From Halanaerobiales bacterium (GTDB lineage: Bacteria > Bacillota_F > Halanaerobiia > DY22613): a stretch of 62,444 nucleotides of DNA. Location of the stretch: contig JAGMES010000011.1 of NCBI GenBank assembly GCA_023128035.1, forward strand, positions 1 to 62,444. Direction: 5' to 3'. The position numbers and the translations under genes were made by a program. The notes beneath the pieces are model-generated. The model searched no databases. It saw only the letters and a program-made list of their open reading frames with translations, and was not told where the DNA came from. Positions 1 through 9,900 of the stretch are shown one piece after another. Numbering within the stretch: the stretch's first letter is position 1; every line of letters starts with the position of its first letter.

Positions 1-64
1 TGTGGGCTAATCATACTTATTGGTTTTATAAATTTTGATTCACAATAAAGAGGAAAATAAATCT

Positions 65-94
65 TTGTGTCGAAATATACCCTGATTATATACT
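65..94 (+). promoter_or_regulatory. Putative sigma-A promoter of the EamA transporter
   Basis: A -35-like TTGTGT (65-70) and a -10-like TATACT (89-94) are separated by 18 bp. They lie about 25 bases before the start codon at 121, with an AGGTGA ribosome binding site between. The -35 box matches consensus only partly. The stretch before it (1-64) is AT-rich and shows no gene. Confidence 0.4.
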
Positions 95-120
95 TTAAAA
101 CTTAAAGCAGGTGACAAAAA

Positions 121-1005
121 ATGCAAAAAAGTACGAAAGGCAGTCTTCAGATTATTTTATCCTCAATGTGTTTTGGCACATTACCACTATTAACTAAAAT
201 AGCATATAAAGGAGGAGCAAACGCAACTACTATTTTAACTATTCGCTTTACTATTGCATCTATCTTGATTTGGTCATACCTAATATGGACAAAAACAAAG
301 ATTAAAACTAACTTCAAGCAATTAGCCGTATTTGCAACAGCATCTATTTTTGGTTTTGGTATAATGGCATTCTGTTATTTTTCTTCATTCCATTATATTT
401 CATCTTCTATGTCAGCAATGATTCTCTTTACATACCCAATTATAGTTAATTATTTATCTTTAATTTTTTTCAAAACACCAATAACAAAATCAAAAATAAT
501 CGCATTGATATTAGTTATAGTCGGAGCAATAACCATGAGTTGGGGTCAAGTGAACTTTCAACCCTTAGGTATTTTTTTAGCAGTATTAACTACAATTTTA
601 TATTCATTGTATATTATTTTCCTTGGAAGTTCCTTAACTTATGGACAAGAACCCAAAATCTTAACTAGTTTTATAATTTTATTTTCTGCACTTTTTTTCT
701 TGATTTTCGGAGGAATAAATAATTATATAGACTTAAATATTTCTTTAACAGCCTGGCTAGCATTAATATTCATGGCTGTTATATCAACTGTTTTTGCCAT
801 CTTAGTTTTTTATGCAGGAGTTCAAAAGGTTGGCTCTTCTCTATCATCTATTCTTGGTGGTGTTGAGCCAATTACGGCCTTCTTTCTGGGAATAATTCTT
901 TTAGGAGAAAAAGCAGGTATACATGAATGGTTAGGTGCTTTATTGATTGTCATAGGAGTAACTTATATTCAATTAAATAAACCTAAAGAAAAACTTAATC
1001 ATTGA
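121..1005 (+). CDS. EamA/DMT-family membrane transporter
   Basis: This 294-residue, very hydrophobic protein has about ten predicted membrane segments arranged as two repeats of five, as in the EamA (DUF6, drug/metabolite transporter) family. The second repeat ends with the typical 'GGVEPITAFFLGIILLGE' region near residue 255, just before the last helix. Family members export amino acids, metabolites or drugs from the cytoplasm; the substrate cannot be read from sequence. The ATG is preceded by AGGTGA at good spacing. It is the only plus-strand gene in the first 18 kb and appears monocistronic, followed by a structured repeat and a hairpin shared with the convergent asparaginase gene. Confidence 0.9.
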   Translation: MQKSTKGSLQIILSSMCFGTLPLLTKIAYKGGANATTILTIRFTIASILIWSYLIWTKTKIKTNFKQLAVFATASIFGFGIMAFCYFSSFHYISSSMSAMILFTYPIIVNYLSLIFFKTPITKSKIIALILVIVGAITMSWGQVNFQPLGIFLAVLTTILYSLYIIFLGSSLTYGQEPKILTSFIILFSALFFLIFGGINNYIDLNISLTAWLALIFMAVISTVFAILVFYAGVQKVGSSLSSILGGVEPITAFFLGIILLGEKAGIHEWLGALLIVIGVTYIQLNKPKEKLNH

Positions 1006-1016
1006 TCTTTTGAGTT

Positions 1017-1119
1017 AAGACCCCCACTTCTATAAGTGGTGGGAATTGTTTTTAATCTTCAGTGGGGGTAGAATCCCCTACTGAAGCCCCGATGTTCAGC
1101 TTTAGCTGGACGAGTTCAC
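1017..1119 (+). repeat. Structured intergenic repeat, family 1, copy 1
   Basis: This roughly 100-bp element folds into successive hairpins: ACTTCTATAAGT; CTTCAGTGGGGGTAGAATCC closed by CCTACTGAAG; and a final TTCAGCTTTAGCTGGA. A second, slightly shorter copy lies at 2234-2323 in the same orientation and ends at the same bases (GAGTTCAC). The nested hairpins and sharp 3' end resemble the right end or omega-RNA region of IS200/IS605-type elements, but no transposase or TnpB gene is present. That origin is an inference. Confidence 0.7.
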
Positions 1120-1123
1120 TCGA

Positions 1124-1156
1124 AAAAGAATGGAGTATAAAATACTCCATTCTTTT
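1124..1156. terminator. Bidirectional intrinsic terminator between transporter and asparaginase
   Basis: A hairpin with arms AGAATGGAGTAT and its complement around a short A/T loop is flanked by A-runs on one side and T-runs on the other. It can therefore end transcription of both converging genes. Confidence 0.8.
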
Positions 1157-1168
1157 CTTTCAGCAAAT

Positions 1169-2182
1169 CTATAGAGCTGTTAATTCACCACAAATGTTTG
1201 TTTGCATCTTTTTCTTCACATCTTCTACAGACAAACCTTGACTGAAAAGATAATATAATTTAGATAAAGCTGCCTCAGTTGTCATATCATAGCCACTAAT
1301 TATTCCAGCTTTTGCAAGTGCTGATCCTGCCGCATATCCACCAAGTTTTACTCCACCTTGCAAACATTGGGTACAGGCTACAATTACAACTCCCCTATCT
1401 GTAGCCTCCTTTAACACCTTCAATAGCTTCTTATTTTGATCTGGGCCATTTCCAACCCCATAAGTTCCTAAGATCAAGCCTTTCAAAGGAGGCTGCAAGA
1501 TATTCTCAACTACTTCTGCTGTAATACCTGGAAAAAGACGTAAAGTACCAATTGATTCTTCACCAAATTCATTCACTTTAATAGTTTTATTTTTTTGAGA
1601 TAATACAAGGTCCCAATTTATCCGTATATCAACTCCCACAGTACCAAGTGGTGGAAAATTTGGAGAAACAAATGCATCCAAATGATCAGCATTAACTTTT
1701 ACGGATCTACAACCACGGAGCAGTTTGTCCCCAAAGTATAAACATACCTCTGGAATTTTATAATTGCCAGCAATCATTATTGCGGTAATCAAATTCTCCC
1801 TAGCATCATTACGTACTTCACATAGCGGAATTTGGGATCCAGTAATGATTACAGGCTTTTGTAATCCTTCGAGCATAAATGACAGTGCTGAGGCTGTATA
1901 AGCCATCGTATCGGTTCCATGTATGACAACAAATCCATCATAGTTATTGTAATTCTTCGCAATATCTGCTGCAATGGTGATCCAGTTATCAGGTGTCATA
2001 TTTGACGAATCAAGTAAAGGGTCATATTCATGAATGTCATACTCAGGCATAATATCACTCTTTAATTCACAAATGGCTTCCATCTGTCTTTTTAAATAAC
2101 CAGAAGTCGGAACATAACCATCTGGTGATGGCGTCATCCCAATTGTACCGCCTGTATAAACAATATAAACACGTTTCTTCAT
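1169..2182 (-). CDS. ansA: Type I (cytoplasmic) L-asparaginase
   Basis: The 337-residue protein hydrolyses L-asparagine to aspartate and ammonia. It shows both asparaginase signatures: YTGGTIGM near residues 9-16, carrying the nucleophilic Thr, and VIHGTDTMAYTASAL near 86-100, carrying the second Thr and Asp. There is no signal peptide, and the length fits the cytoplasmic AnsA type rather than the secreted AnsB type. In an amino-acid fermenter it would feed aspartate and C4-acid metabolism, consistent with the malic enzyme and fumarase genes further on. A GGGGGAGG ribosome binding site precedes the ATG. It stands alone between two copies of the family 1 repeat. Confidence 0.93.
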   Translation of the reverse strand: MKKRVYIVYTGGTIGMTPSPDGYVPTSGYLKRQMEAICELKSDIMPEYDIHEYDPLLDSSNMTPDNWITIAADIAKNYNNYDGFVVIHGTDTMAYTASALSFMLEGLQKPVIITGSQIPLCEVRNDARENLITAIMIAGNYKIPEVCLYFGDKLLRGCRSVKVNADHLDAFVSPNFPPLGTVGVDIRINWDLVLSQKNKTIKVNEFGEESIGTLRLFPGITAEVVENILQPPLKGLILGTYGVGNGPDQNKKLLKVLKEATDRGVVIVACTQCLQGGVKLGGYAAGSALAKAGIISGYDMTTEAALSKLYYLFSQGLSVEDVKKKMQTNICGELTAL

Positions 2183-2233
2183 TTTTTGCTATACCTCCCC
2201 CAAGGTTTGACTAATAGCTTTATTTTTTGAAAT

Positions 2234-2323
2234 AAGACCACCACTTCTATAAGTGGTGAGAATTGTTTTAATCTTCAGTGGGGGTAGAAACCCCAATGTT
2301 CAGCTTTAGCTGGACGAGTTCAC
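2234..2323 (+). repeat. Structured intergenic repeat, family 1, copy 2, overlapping the recQ 3' end
   Basis: This is a second copy of the element at 1017-1119, nearly identical in its first 55 bases and its last 30, with about 14 bases missing from the middle hairpin. Its last 18 bases lie inside the recQ reading frame and supply the final codons and the TAA stop (complement of 2306-2308). The element therefore appears to have inserted at the end of recQ after that gene was formed. Confidence 0.75.
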
Positions 2324-4444
2324 ATTCTTATACTTACATAAAACTGCCTTAATTGCTATATAGTCTATTTCCTTTGGCAATGCTTCCTTAATCGGTTTCA
2401 ATTTTTGTCCACCGATTTCATCAATCACTTTTAATATAAATGCTTCATGTTCTTCTGGAATCAAAACATCTAAATTTACATCTAAGCCCTCACAACTACA
2501 TTGGATTAGATGTTCTTGAACTGTTTTTAACTTTATATCCCTTATTCTAGCAATATTTTCTAGCAAATTATTCGTTTGATACAACTTTAGAGTAATCAAA
2601 TGGCTGGGAGTCTTGTCTTTTGATGAATTTTTTGTATTATCATAACTAGCACTAACTCTATCCATTAGCCCATTTTCTTCAACATAATTTCTAATCACAT
2701 TAATAAATTCTTCACCATATTTATTTAATTTAGCTTCTCCTACACCTTTTATGGTAAGCATTGATGCTTCATCAATTGGAAAATACTCGCACATTTCTCG
2801 CAATGAACTGTCTTGAAAAACAATATATGGTGGAACCTGTTCTCGCATGGAAATTTCTTTTCGTAAACTACGCAGAATCTCAAAGAGAGAATTATCTGTT
2901 GCAACCTTCTCTTTTCTCTTCTGAATCTTTTGAAACACTTTTTCTTCATTTTTTAATACCGCTCCTGCTTTTTCACGTAATCTTACAACAGGAAATTGCC
3001 CATCCGTAAGACCTAAATATTCTTCAGCAATCAATATATTAATCATATCTCTCACTTCTTTAATCGTATAACCTTGCATAATGCCGTGAGTCGATAATTG
3101 ATCAAATCCATTTTCTAAGACTTTTTTATTTCGAGATCCTTTAAGAACCTGCGCAACAAGAGCGGTTCCCCATCTTTGATTCATTCGGTAAACACATGAA
3201 AAGATTTTCTGTGCTTCAATTGTAATATCTGATAAATCACTATCGTCATTACAAGTACTACAATTCCCACAATTTTCAAAAACATTTTTTTCACCAAAAT
3301 ATTCTAAGATATATTTTCTAAGACATCTCGGTGTATGACAATAATCAATCATGGCTTGCAGCTTTTTATACTGTTCCACTTTTCTCTGAGGCGATAAAAC
3401 TGACTGTTCAATCAAAAATTTTTGAACATGAATATCCTGGGCTGCAAATAATAATAGACATTCACTAGGTTCTCCATCACGCCCCGCACGTCCTGCCTCT
3501 TGATAATAAGCTTCCATATTTTTTGGAATATTGTTATGAATTACATAACGAACATTTGACTTATCAATCCCCATTCCAAAAGCATTTGTTGCGACAATAA
3601 TATTATCATCATCATACAAAAATGCTTCTTGGGTTTTTTTTCTATCATTGTCACTTAATCCAGCATGATATTTTCCTATTCGATACCCTTTCCCACGTAA
3701 ATTTTCATATAGACGATCTACTTCTTTTCGAGTCGCAGCATAAATAATACCTGATTGACCAGTACGATCTTCGATATAGTTTAGGATAAAATCATTTTTA
3801 TTTCCGGCTTTAATTACAGCAAAAGATAAATTAGGTCTATCAAAACCAGTAACATAAACGTTTGGATTGGTCAGCTTTAAAAGACCTACAACATCTTCTT
3901 TCACTTCTTCTGTAGCTGTTGCAGTAAAGGCAGAAACAATCGGTCTAACTGGAATTTGATTGAGCATTGTAGAAATAAAGCGATAACTAGGGCGAAAATC
4001 ATGTCCCCATTGAGAAACACAATGAGCCTCATCTACAGCTAATAAGGAAATCTCAAGGGAGTTTAGTATGTGACAAAATTGTTGAGATTCTAAACGTTCA
4101 GGAGCTACATATAAAAGTTTATAAAATCCATCCTGAGCTTTTCTCAAACGATCTTGTACTTCTGATGTCTTAAGTGAACTATTTATAAATGTAGCTGGTA
4201 TTCCGTTATTCTGAAGCGAATCCACTTGATCTTTCATCAAAGAAATTAAAGGAGAAATAACTAAAGTCAACCCAGGTAATAAAAGGGCAGGAATCTGATA
4301 ACATATTGACTTACCAGCACCAGTAGGCATAATTGCAAAAGTATCTTTTCCTTCCAAAATACTTTGGATTACCTTCTTTTGTCCATCCCTGAAAGTTGAG
4401 TATCCGTAATATTTTTTCAAAAGATTTTGAGCATTTTCTAGCAT
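2306..4444 (-). CDS. recQ: ATP-dependent DNA helicase RecQ
   Basis: This 712-residue 3'-5' helicase acts in recombination and repair. Walker A TGAGKSICYQ lies near residue 42, DEAH box VDEAHCVSQWGHDFRP near 137, and helicase motif VI QEAGRAGRDGEP near 317. A zinc-binding RQC region follows (CRKYI, then CGNCSTC near 380-397) with a winged helix, an HRDC-type domain around 510-590, and a C-terminal helix-turn-helix region of the HTH_40 kind. The extra C-terminal domain makes it longer than the roughly 600-residue E. coli enzyme but is common in Firmicutes. The last residues (VNSSS) and the stop codon are encoded by the repeat at 2234-2323, so the original C-terminus was probably slightly different. 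Confidence 0.95.
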   Translation of the reverse strand: MLENAQNLLKKYYGYSTFRDGQKKVIQSILEGKDTFAIMPTGAGKSICYQIPALLLPGLTLVISPLISLMKDQVDSLQNNGIPATFINSSLKTSEVQDRLRKAQDGFYKLLYVAPERLESQQFCHILNSLEISLLAVDEAHCVSQWGHDFRPSYRFISTMLNQIPVRPIVSAFTATATEEVKEDVVGLLKLTNPNVYVTGFDRPNLSFAVIKAGNKNDFILNYIEDRTGQSGIIYAATRKEVDRLYENLRGKGYRIGKYHAGLSDNDRKKTQEAFLYDDDNIIVATNAFGMGIDKSNVRYVIHNNIPKNMEAYYQEAGRAGRDGEPSECLLLFAAQDIHVQKFLIEQSVLSPQRKVEQYKKLQAMIDYCHTPRCLRKYILEYFGEKNVFENCGNCSTCNDDSDLSDITIEAQKIFSCVYRMNQRWGTALVAQVLKGSRNKKVLENGFDQLSTHGIMQGYTIKEVRDMINILIAEEYLGLTDGQFPVVRLREKAGAVLKNEEKVFQKIQKRKEKVATDNSLFEILRSLRKEISMREQVPPYIVFQDSSLREMCEYFPIDEASMLTIKGVGEAKLNKYGEEFINVIRNYVEENGLMDRVSASYDNTKNSSKDKTPSHLITLKLYQTNNLLENIARIRDIKLKTVQEHLIQCSCEGLDVNLDVLIPEEHEAFILKVIDEIGGQKLKPIKEALPKEIDYIAIKAVLCKYKNVNSSS

Positions 4445-4523
4445 ACAATATATCTCTCCTTTTCGTTGAAAATGAATTCTATCACCTTACCTATTATACT
4501 ATAGTTTGAGTAAAATTTCTATA

Positions 4524-4553
4524 TAAAAACCACATTGCGATAACAATGTGGTT
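4524..4553 (-). terminator. Intrinsic terminator after the small membrane protein gene
   Basis: A stem with arms AACCACATTG and CAATGTGGTT is followed on the minus strand by TTTT. It ends the transcript of the gene at 4606-5067, upstream of recQ. Confidence 0.75.
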
Positions 4554-4605
4554 CAAAACTTAGATAATTAACTTTTTCAATTTAATCTCATATCATTTTC
4601 TATTT

Positions 4606-5067
4606 TCACTTTTCCTTTAAATATTGTTCTGTATACATTATATAAAGCGTTAAGAGTGAATGGCTTGTAAATGCAAGGAAAAAAGTATACAGATAGTTCC
4701 AATTGATACTTTTCCACATCCCTAGAAATACAAAAATATAATTTGTAATAACTGAACCGACAGCAAAAACTAATATATATATAACCTTTGATAAGAGTGA
4801 ATCATTTTTCGGAAAAAAATTTCCAAAGATCACTACTGGAAAAAACCATGCAATCACTGGCAATAATGGAATACCCATAACATCATAACCCTCAACTATT
4901 CTCCATAAATTCAAAGCCCCAGCTATATAAAACACTACAACTGCAAGTCCTATTCCACCTAATAATCCAAATAGAACTAATTGACGAATTCGCACAATTG
5001 GAACTAAAATAATTAATCCTAAACCTAATATAATAATCAAACCCATCCAATAATATAGTTGAATCAT
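4606..5067 (-). CDS. Small integral membrane protein of unknown function
   Basis: I do not recognise this 153-residue protein. It consists almost entirely of four or five hydrophobic segments, starting at the extreme N-terminus (IQLYYWMGLIIILGLGLIIL), with no catalytic motif. I chose the ATG at 5067 over a longer frame from 5115 because a GGAGGTG ribosome binding site sits 5 bases before it and the longer form would begin with a polar, unsupported stretch. It lies between recQ and the hydrogenase operon with terminators on both sides, so it is probably a single-gene unit. Confidence 0.7.
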   Translation of the reverse strand: MIQLYYWMGLIIILGLGLIILVPIVRIRQLVLFGLLGGIGLAVVVFYIAGALNLWRIVEGYDVMGIPLLPVIAWFFPVVIFGNFFPKNDSLLSKVIYILVFAVGSVITNYIFVFLGMWKSINWNYLYTFFLAFTSHSLLTLYIMYTEQYLKEK

Positions 5068-5123
5068 TGCAACACCTCCACTAAAATCTAATTTTATTTT
5101 TTGATAAATGAGCAATGATTATA

Positions 5124-5156
5124 CAAAAAAAGAACACTCCTTTTACGGAGTACTCT
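5124..5156 (-). terminator. Intrinsic terminator of the hydrogenase operon
   Basis: On the minus strand AGAGTACTCC pairs with GGAGTGTTCT across a 6-base loop and is followed directly by a run of seven T. It lies just after the stop codon of the last hydrogenase gene. Confidence 0.85.
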
Positions 5157-5165
5157 CTATTTATT

Positions 5166-6899
5166 TTACTTCTTAAACAAATCACGCTTTGTATAGTGTG
5201 TATGAAGTAGATGATGAGACTTTTCGCCCAATGGCTGGCCCAAATACTCTTCATATAAAGCCTTAACTGCTGGGTTTTCATGAGATTTACGAATTGCCAT
5301 ATCCCGATCGCCTTGATAGGTTGCTTCAATTCGCTTTTCTCTAATATCAATAGTAGTAGGAATTGGCTGACCACCACCACCAATACAACCACCAGGACAA
5401 CACATAATCTCAATGAAGTGATATGGTGAAGTACCATCTTTGATCTGATCAAGCAAAACTCTAGCATTTTTCAGACCATGAGCTATGGCAACTTTTACCT
5501 TTGTACCATCCAAATCAATCTCTGCTTCTTTAACGCCCTCAAGACCACGAGCAAAATCGAAATCGAGATTTTCAAGCTCTTTCTTAGTCACAACTTCATA
5601 AACAGTTCTCAAAGCTGCTTCCATAACTCCACCAGTTGCACCAAAGATTAATGCAGCTCCTGTAGATATTCCAAGGGGTGCATCATATTCTTCTTCTTCC
5701 AAACCAGTGAAATCTATTCCAGCTTGCTTAATCATCCTTGCTAGCTCTCTTGTAGTTAGAACATAATCAACATCTGGTCTACCATCTGTACCCATCTCTG
5801 GACGTCCTGCTTCAAACTTCTTAGCTGTACAAGGCATTATAGAAACACTAACGATCTTCTCAGGATCAATATTATATTTCTCAGCATAATAGGTTTTAGC
5901 AAGTGCACCAAACATCTGCTGTGGAGATTTACATGTAGACAGATGATCCAGCTCATCAGTATAGAAATACTCAATAAAGTTTATCCAGCCAGGACTACAG
6001 GAAGTAATCATAGGTAAAGTTCCACCATTTTGAATACGGTGAAGTAACTCTGTACCTTCTTCCATAATAGTTACGTCAGCAGAAAAATCAGTATCAAATA
6101 CTTTATCAAAACCAAGACCTCTTAAACCTGCAACCATTTGACCTGTATTAATACTACCTGCTTCATAACCGAACTCCTGACCAATTGCTACTCTTGTAGC
6201 AGGAGCAGTCTGAACGATAATATGCTTATCAGGATCTGCTAAAGCTTCCCAAACTTCATTAGTATATTCTTTTTCTACTAATGCTCCAGTTGGGCAAACA
6301 AGTGTACATTGACCACACTTCACACAAGCAGTATCAGCTAAACTAGTCATAAATGAAGGAGCAATTACAGTATCAAAACCACGCCCCATTGTAGCGATAG
6401 CTTCAACAGTTTGAACCTTACTACATACACTTACACAGCGACGGCAAAGGATACATTTATTAGGATCTCTAATAATCGATGAGGTTGAGTCATCAATTGG
6501 AGCTATATTTTTCTTAGCATCAGCAAATCTAATCTCGCGAATTCCTAAATCTTCTGCAATAGCTTGTAATTCACAACTACCATTACGAATACATGTTGGA
6601 CAGTTTATATCATGATCAGAAAGCAATAACTCAACTTGTAATTTCCGTGCCCTACGCACCTTTGGAGTATTTGTCCATACTTTCATTCCTTCAGTAACAG
6701 GAGTTACACAAGAAGCAGACAGAGTACGTCCACCTTCTACTTCTACTAAGCATACCCGACAAGCTCCAATTTCATTAATTCCTTCTAAGTAACAAAGTGT
6801 TGGAATCTTCTTTCCAACTTTTTCAGCAGCTTTAAGAATAGTTGAACCTTCTGGAACCTGTACTTGTTTTCCATCAATATATAAGTTGATCAAATTCAC
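5166..6899 (-). CDS. hndD: [FeFe] hydrogenase catalytic subunit (HndD/HydA type)
   Basis: This 577-residue subunit makes or oxidises H2 at the H-cluster in the cytoplasm. The N-terminus has a NuoG-like [2Fe-2S] domain (cysteines 36, 47, 50, 64), a His/Cys [4Fe-4S] motif near 96-109 and two ferredoxin clusters (about 149-160 and 192-202). The H-cluster motifs are TSCSPGW (299-305), MPCTAKKFE (355-363) and EIMCCPGGCIGGGGQP (497-512). The second residue after TS is Cys301, a cluster ligand; the next, Ser302, replaces the Cys that relays protons in well-studied enzymes. A C-terminal small-subunit-like tail follows. It is the last gene of a four-gene operon, 14 bases after the NuoF-like gene, in the HndABCD order. 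Pyridine nucleotide is the expected electron partner; bifurcation with ferredoxin is possible. Confidence 0.95.
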   Translation of the reverse strand: MNLINLYIDGKQVQVPEGSTILKAAEKVGKKIPTLCYLEGINEIGACRVCLVEVEGGRTLSASCVTPVTEGMKVWTNTPKVRRARKLQVELLLSDHDINCPTCIRNGSCELQAIAEDLGIREIRFADAKKNIAPIDDSTSSIIRDPNKCILCRRCVSVCSKVQTVEAIATMGRGFDTVIAPSFMTSLADTACVKCGQCTLVCPTGALVEKEYTNEVWEALADPDKHIIVQTAPATRVAIGQEFGYEAGSINTGQMVAGLRGLGFDKVFDTDFSADVTIMEEGTELLHRIQNGGTLPMITSCSPGWINFIEYFYTDELDHLSTCKSPQQMFGALAKTYYAEKYNIDPEKIVSVSIMPCTAKKFEAGRPEMGTDGRPDVDYVLTTRELARMIKQAGIDFTGLEEEEYDAPLGISTGAALIFGATGGVMEAALRTVYEVVTKKELENLDFDFARGLEGVKEAEIDLDGTKVKVAIAHGLKNARVLLDQIKDGTSPYHFIEIMCCPGGCIGGGGQPIPTTIDIREKRIEATYQGDRDMAIRKSHENPAVKALYEEYLGQPLGEKSHHLLHTHYTKRDLFKK

Positions 6900-6913
6900 G
6901 TTTCACCCCTCCT

Positions 6914-9900
6914 CTACTTGTCTTTAACATCACAGCGTAAACAACGACTTGCTTCTTTTAACGCTGTTTCCTTGTTATAACCTAATTCAACTTCTGCAAA
7001 TCCACTCAATCTTTCTTCATCGTTTAGAAGAGGCATTTGAACCCGTGGACATTCTTCTTCAAGGAGAGTATAGGCAATTTCGCGTGGAATTTGATTTTCC
7101 GTTAAAATAACGCCATCTCCACCTAAATATTTATCAATAGCGATAGCTGCATCTTTACCTGCTTTTACAGCTTTAACCACTGTCGCAGGGCCAGTCACAC
7201 AGTCACCACCAGCGAAGATACCATCAACATTAGTCATAGAAGACTCATCTACTAACACATTACCCCACTTCATATCAATCGCTTCATTACCATTAAAAGT
7301 TAAATCAACTTTTTGTCCAATAGCAGGAATGATAACATCAACATCGATCATAAAGTTAGAACCTTCTACTTCTACAGGCTTCTTACGGCCACTTCTATCA
7401 AATTCTCCACCCCGCATCTTGATACACTCAATAGCCTTTACCTTACCATCTTCGCCGTGTACCTTCACAGGATTAACCATAGTCAAAATATTAATTTTTT
7501 CATGCTCAGCCTCTTCAACCTCAATAGCGATTGCAGGCATATCTTTCTTATCTCTACGGTAAACCAAAGTCACTTCAGCAGCACCCAAACGAACACTTGA
7601 ACGAGCAGCGTCAATCGCAACATTACCACCACCGACAACTACTACTTTCTTACCTTTAACGTCATGTTCAGTACCAAGACTTTGGTCACGTAAGAAATAA
7701 GTTCCAGCCATGAAGCCATCTAAATCTTCACCTTCAATGCCCATATTTCTCTCCTCATGAGCACCTACAGCGATGTAAACAGCATCAAAGTCCTTCTTCA
7801 AATCTTCTACGCTAATATCTTTACCGATATATGTATTAGTTACCATCTTTACGCCCATCTCTTTGATCACATTGATCTCTTCGTTCAACAATTCTTTTGG
7901 CAGACGGTACTCTGGAATACCAACTGTAAGCATACCACCCAATACAGGTAATGCCTCATAAATTGTTACATCATAGCCTTTGCGAGCTAGATAGAAAGCA
8001 CTGGTCAAGCCAGCAGGACCAGAACCTACAACAGCAACTTTTTTACCGTTGGGAGCTTTAACTTCAGGAACTGGCAATTTGCCCTCATTTTCACGTACAT
8101 AATCTGTAACATATCGCTTCAGAGAACGAATTGCGATCGCCTCATCCATTTTACTACGGTTACATTTACTTTGACATGGATGGTCGCAAACTCTACCACA
8201 AGTTAATAGTAATGGATTCTCTTCACGGATTGACTCATAAGCTTCACGATATTTTTCACGTCTGATCAGATCTATATAGATAGGAATATCTACATTGGCT
8301 GGACAGACATTTTGACATGGTGAATTAAAGAGAGTCGCACAAACTGAAGCCTCACAATAATGATCTTTGATATGAGCTTCATATTCATGTCTAAAATATT
8401 TAATAGTGCTCAATACTGGATTTGGAGCAGATTGTCCCAAACCACAAAGAGCAGATAACTTAATATCTTCACTCAGTTCGATCAAAAGATCGATATCTTC
8501 CATTTTACCTTTACCTTTTGTGATCCGATCAAGGATCTCTAACATCCGAATTACACCGATCCGGCAAGCTGTACACTTACCGCAAGACTCGTCTTTAACA
8601 AATTCTAAGAAGAATTTTGCTAAGTCAACCATACAAGTGTCTTCATCCATTACGATAAGACCACCAGAACCCATCATAGTTCCTAATTCAATTAAGGAAT
8701 CATAATCAATTGAAACATTCAGATGTTCTACTGGAATACATCCACCAGAAGGTCCACCAGTTTGAGCAGCCTTAAATGTCTTGCCATTTGGAATACCGCC
8801 ACCTATATCAAAAATAACTTCTCCTAATCTTGTACCCATAGGAACTTCTACAAGACCATTAATATTGATCTTACCAGCCAAAGCAAATACTTTAGTTCCA
8901 GGACTCTTTTCAGTACCAATCTCTCTAAACCATTCCCAACCATTGCGAACGATCATACCTAGATTTGCTAGAGTCTCTACGTTATTAATGATAGTTGGTT
9001 TTTGCCAGAGACCAGAAATTGCAGGGAATGGTGGCTTTGGACGAGGCTCACCACGTTTACCTTCAATAGAATTTAAGAGAGCTGTCTCTTCACCACAAAC
9101 AAATGCTCCAGCGCCCAAACGTACCTCTAGATCAAAATCAAAACCACTATCAAAGATATTTTCACCTAAGATACCTTCAGCACGAGCATCTACTATCGCT
9201 TTCTTTAAACGTTTAACTGCCAATGGATACTCAGCACGGCAATAAATGTAACCTTTTGTAGCACCAATAGCGTAACCTGCAATAGCCATACCTTCAACCA
9301 CCGCGTGAGGGTCACCTTCTAAGATACTCCGATCCATAAATGCACCTGGATCGCCTTCATCGGCATTACAAACAATATATTTCTGATCAGCAGTTTCTTT
9401 CGCTGCAAATCTCCACTTTAAACCCGTTGGGAAACCACCGCCTCCACGGCCACGTAAACCTGACTTAAAAACTTCATCAACAACCTGATCTGGAGTCATC
9501 TCAGTTAAAGCTTTACCAAAACCAAAATATACATCTCTAGCAATCGCTTCTTCCATCGATTCAGGATTTATGTGACCACAGTTATATAAAGCAATTCTCT
9601 TTTGCTTTTGGAAGAACTTTATGTCATCAGAGGTTGCAGATTTTTTTGGAGTTTCTGGCTCAGTAAAGAGCAGACGCTCCACAATTCGACCTTTGATCAA
9701 ATGTTCTTCAACAATTTCAGGAATATCTTCTGGTTTTACACATGTATAGAATACACCCTCTGGATAAATTACCATATTTGGTCCAAAACGGCAAAAACCA
9801 AAACAACCAGTGTCGACTATTTTCACTTCATCTTCAAGATTCCGTTTCTTAATCTCCTCATGAAAACATTTTCTTACTTCCTCGCTACCGGAAGCTTCAC

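Noticed and set aside
5081..5467. 128-residue minus-strand frame
   Set aside because: It overlaps the end of the hydrogenase gene in another frame, has no ribosome binding site and no family features.
8781..9245. 154-residue plus-strand frame
   Set aside because: It is an antisense shadow of the well-conserved NuoF-like core; residues show no family pattern.
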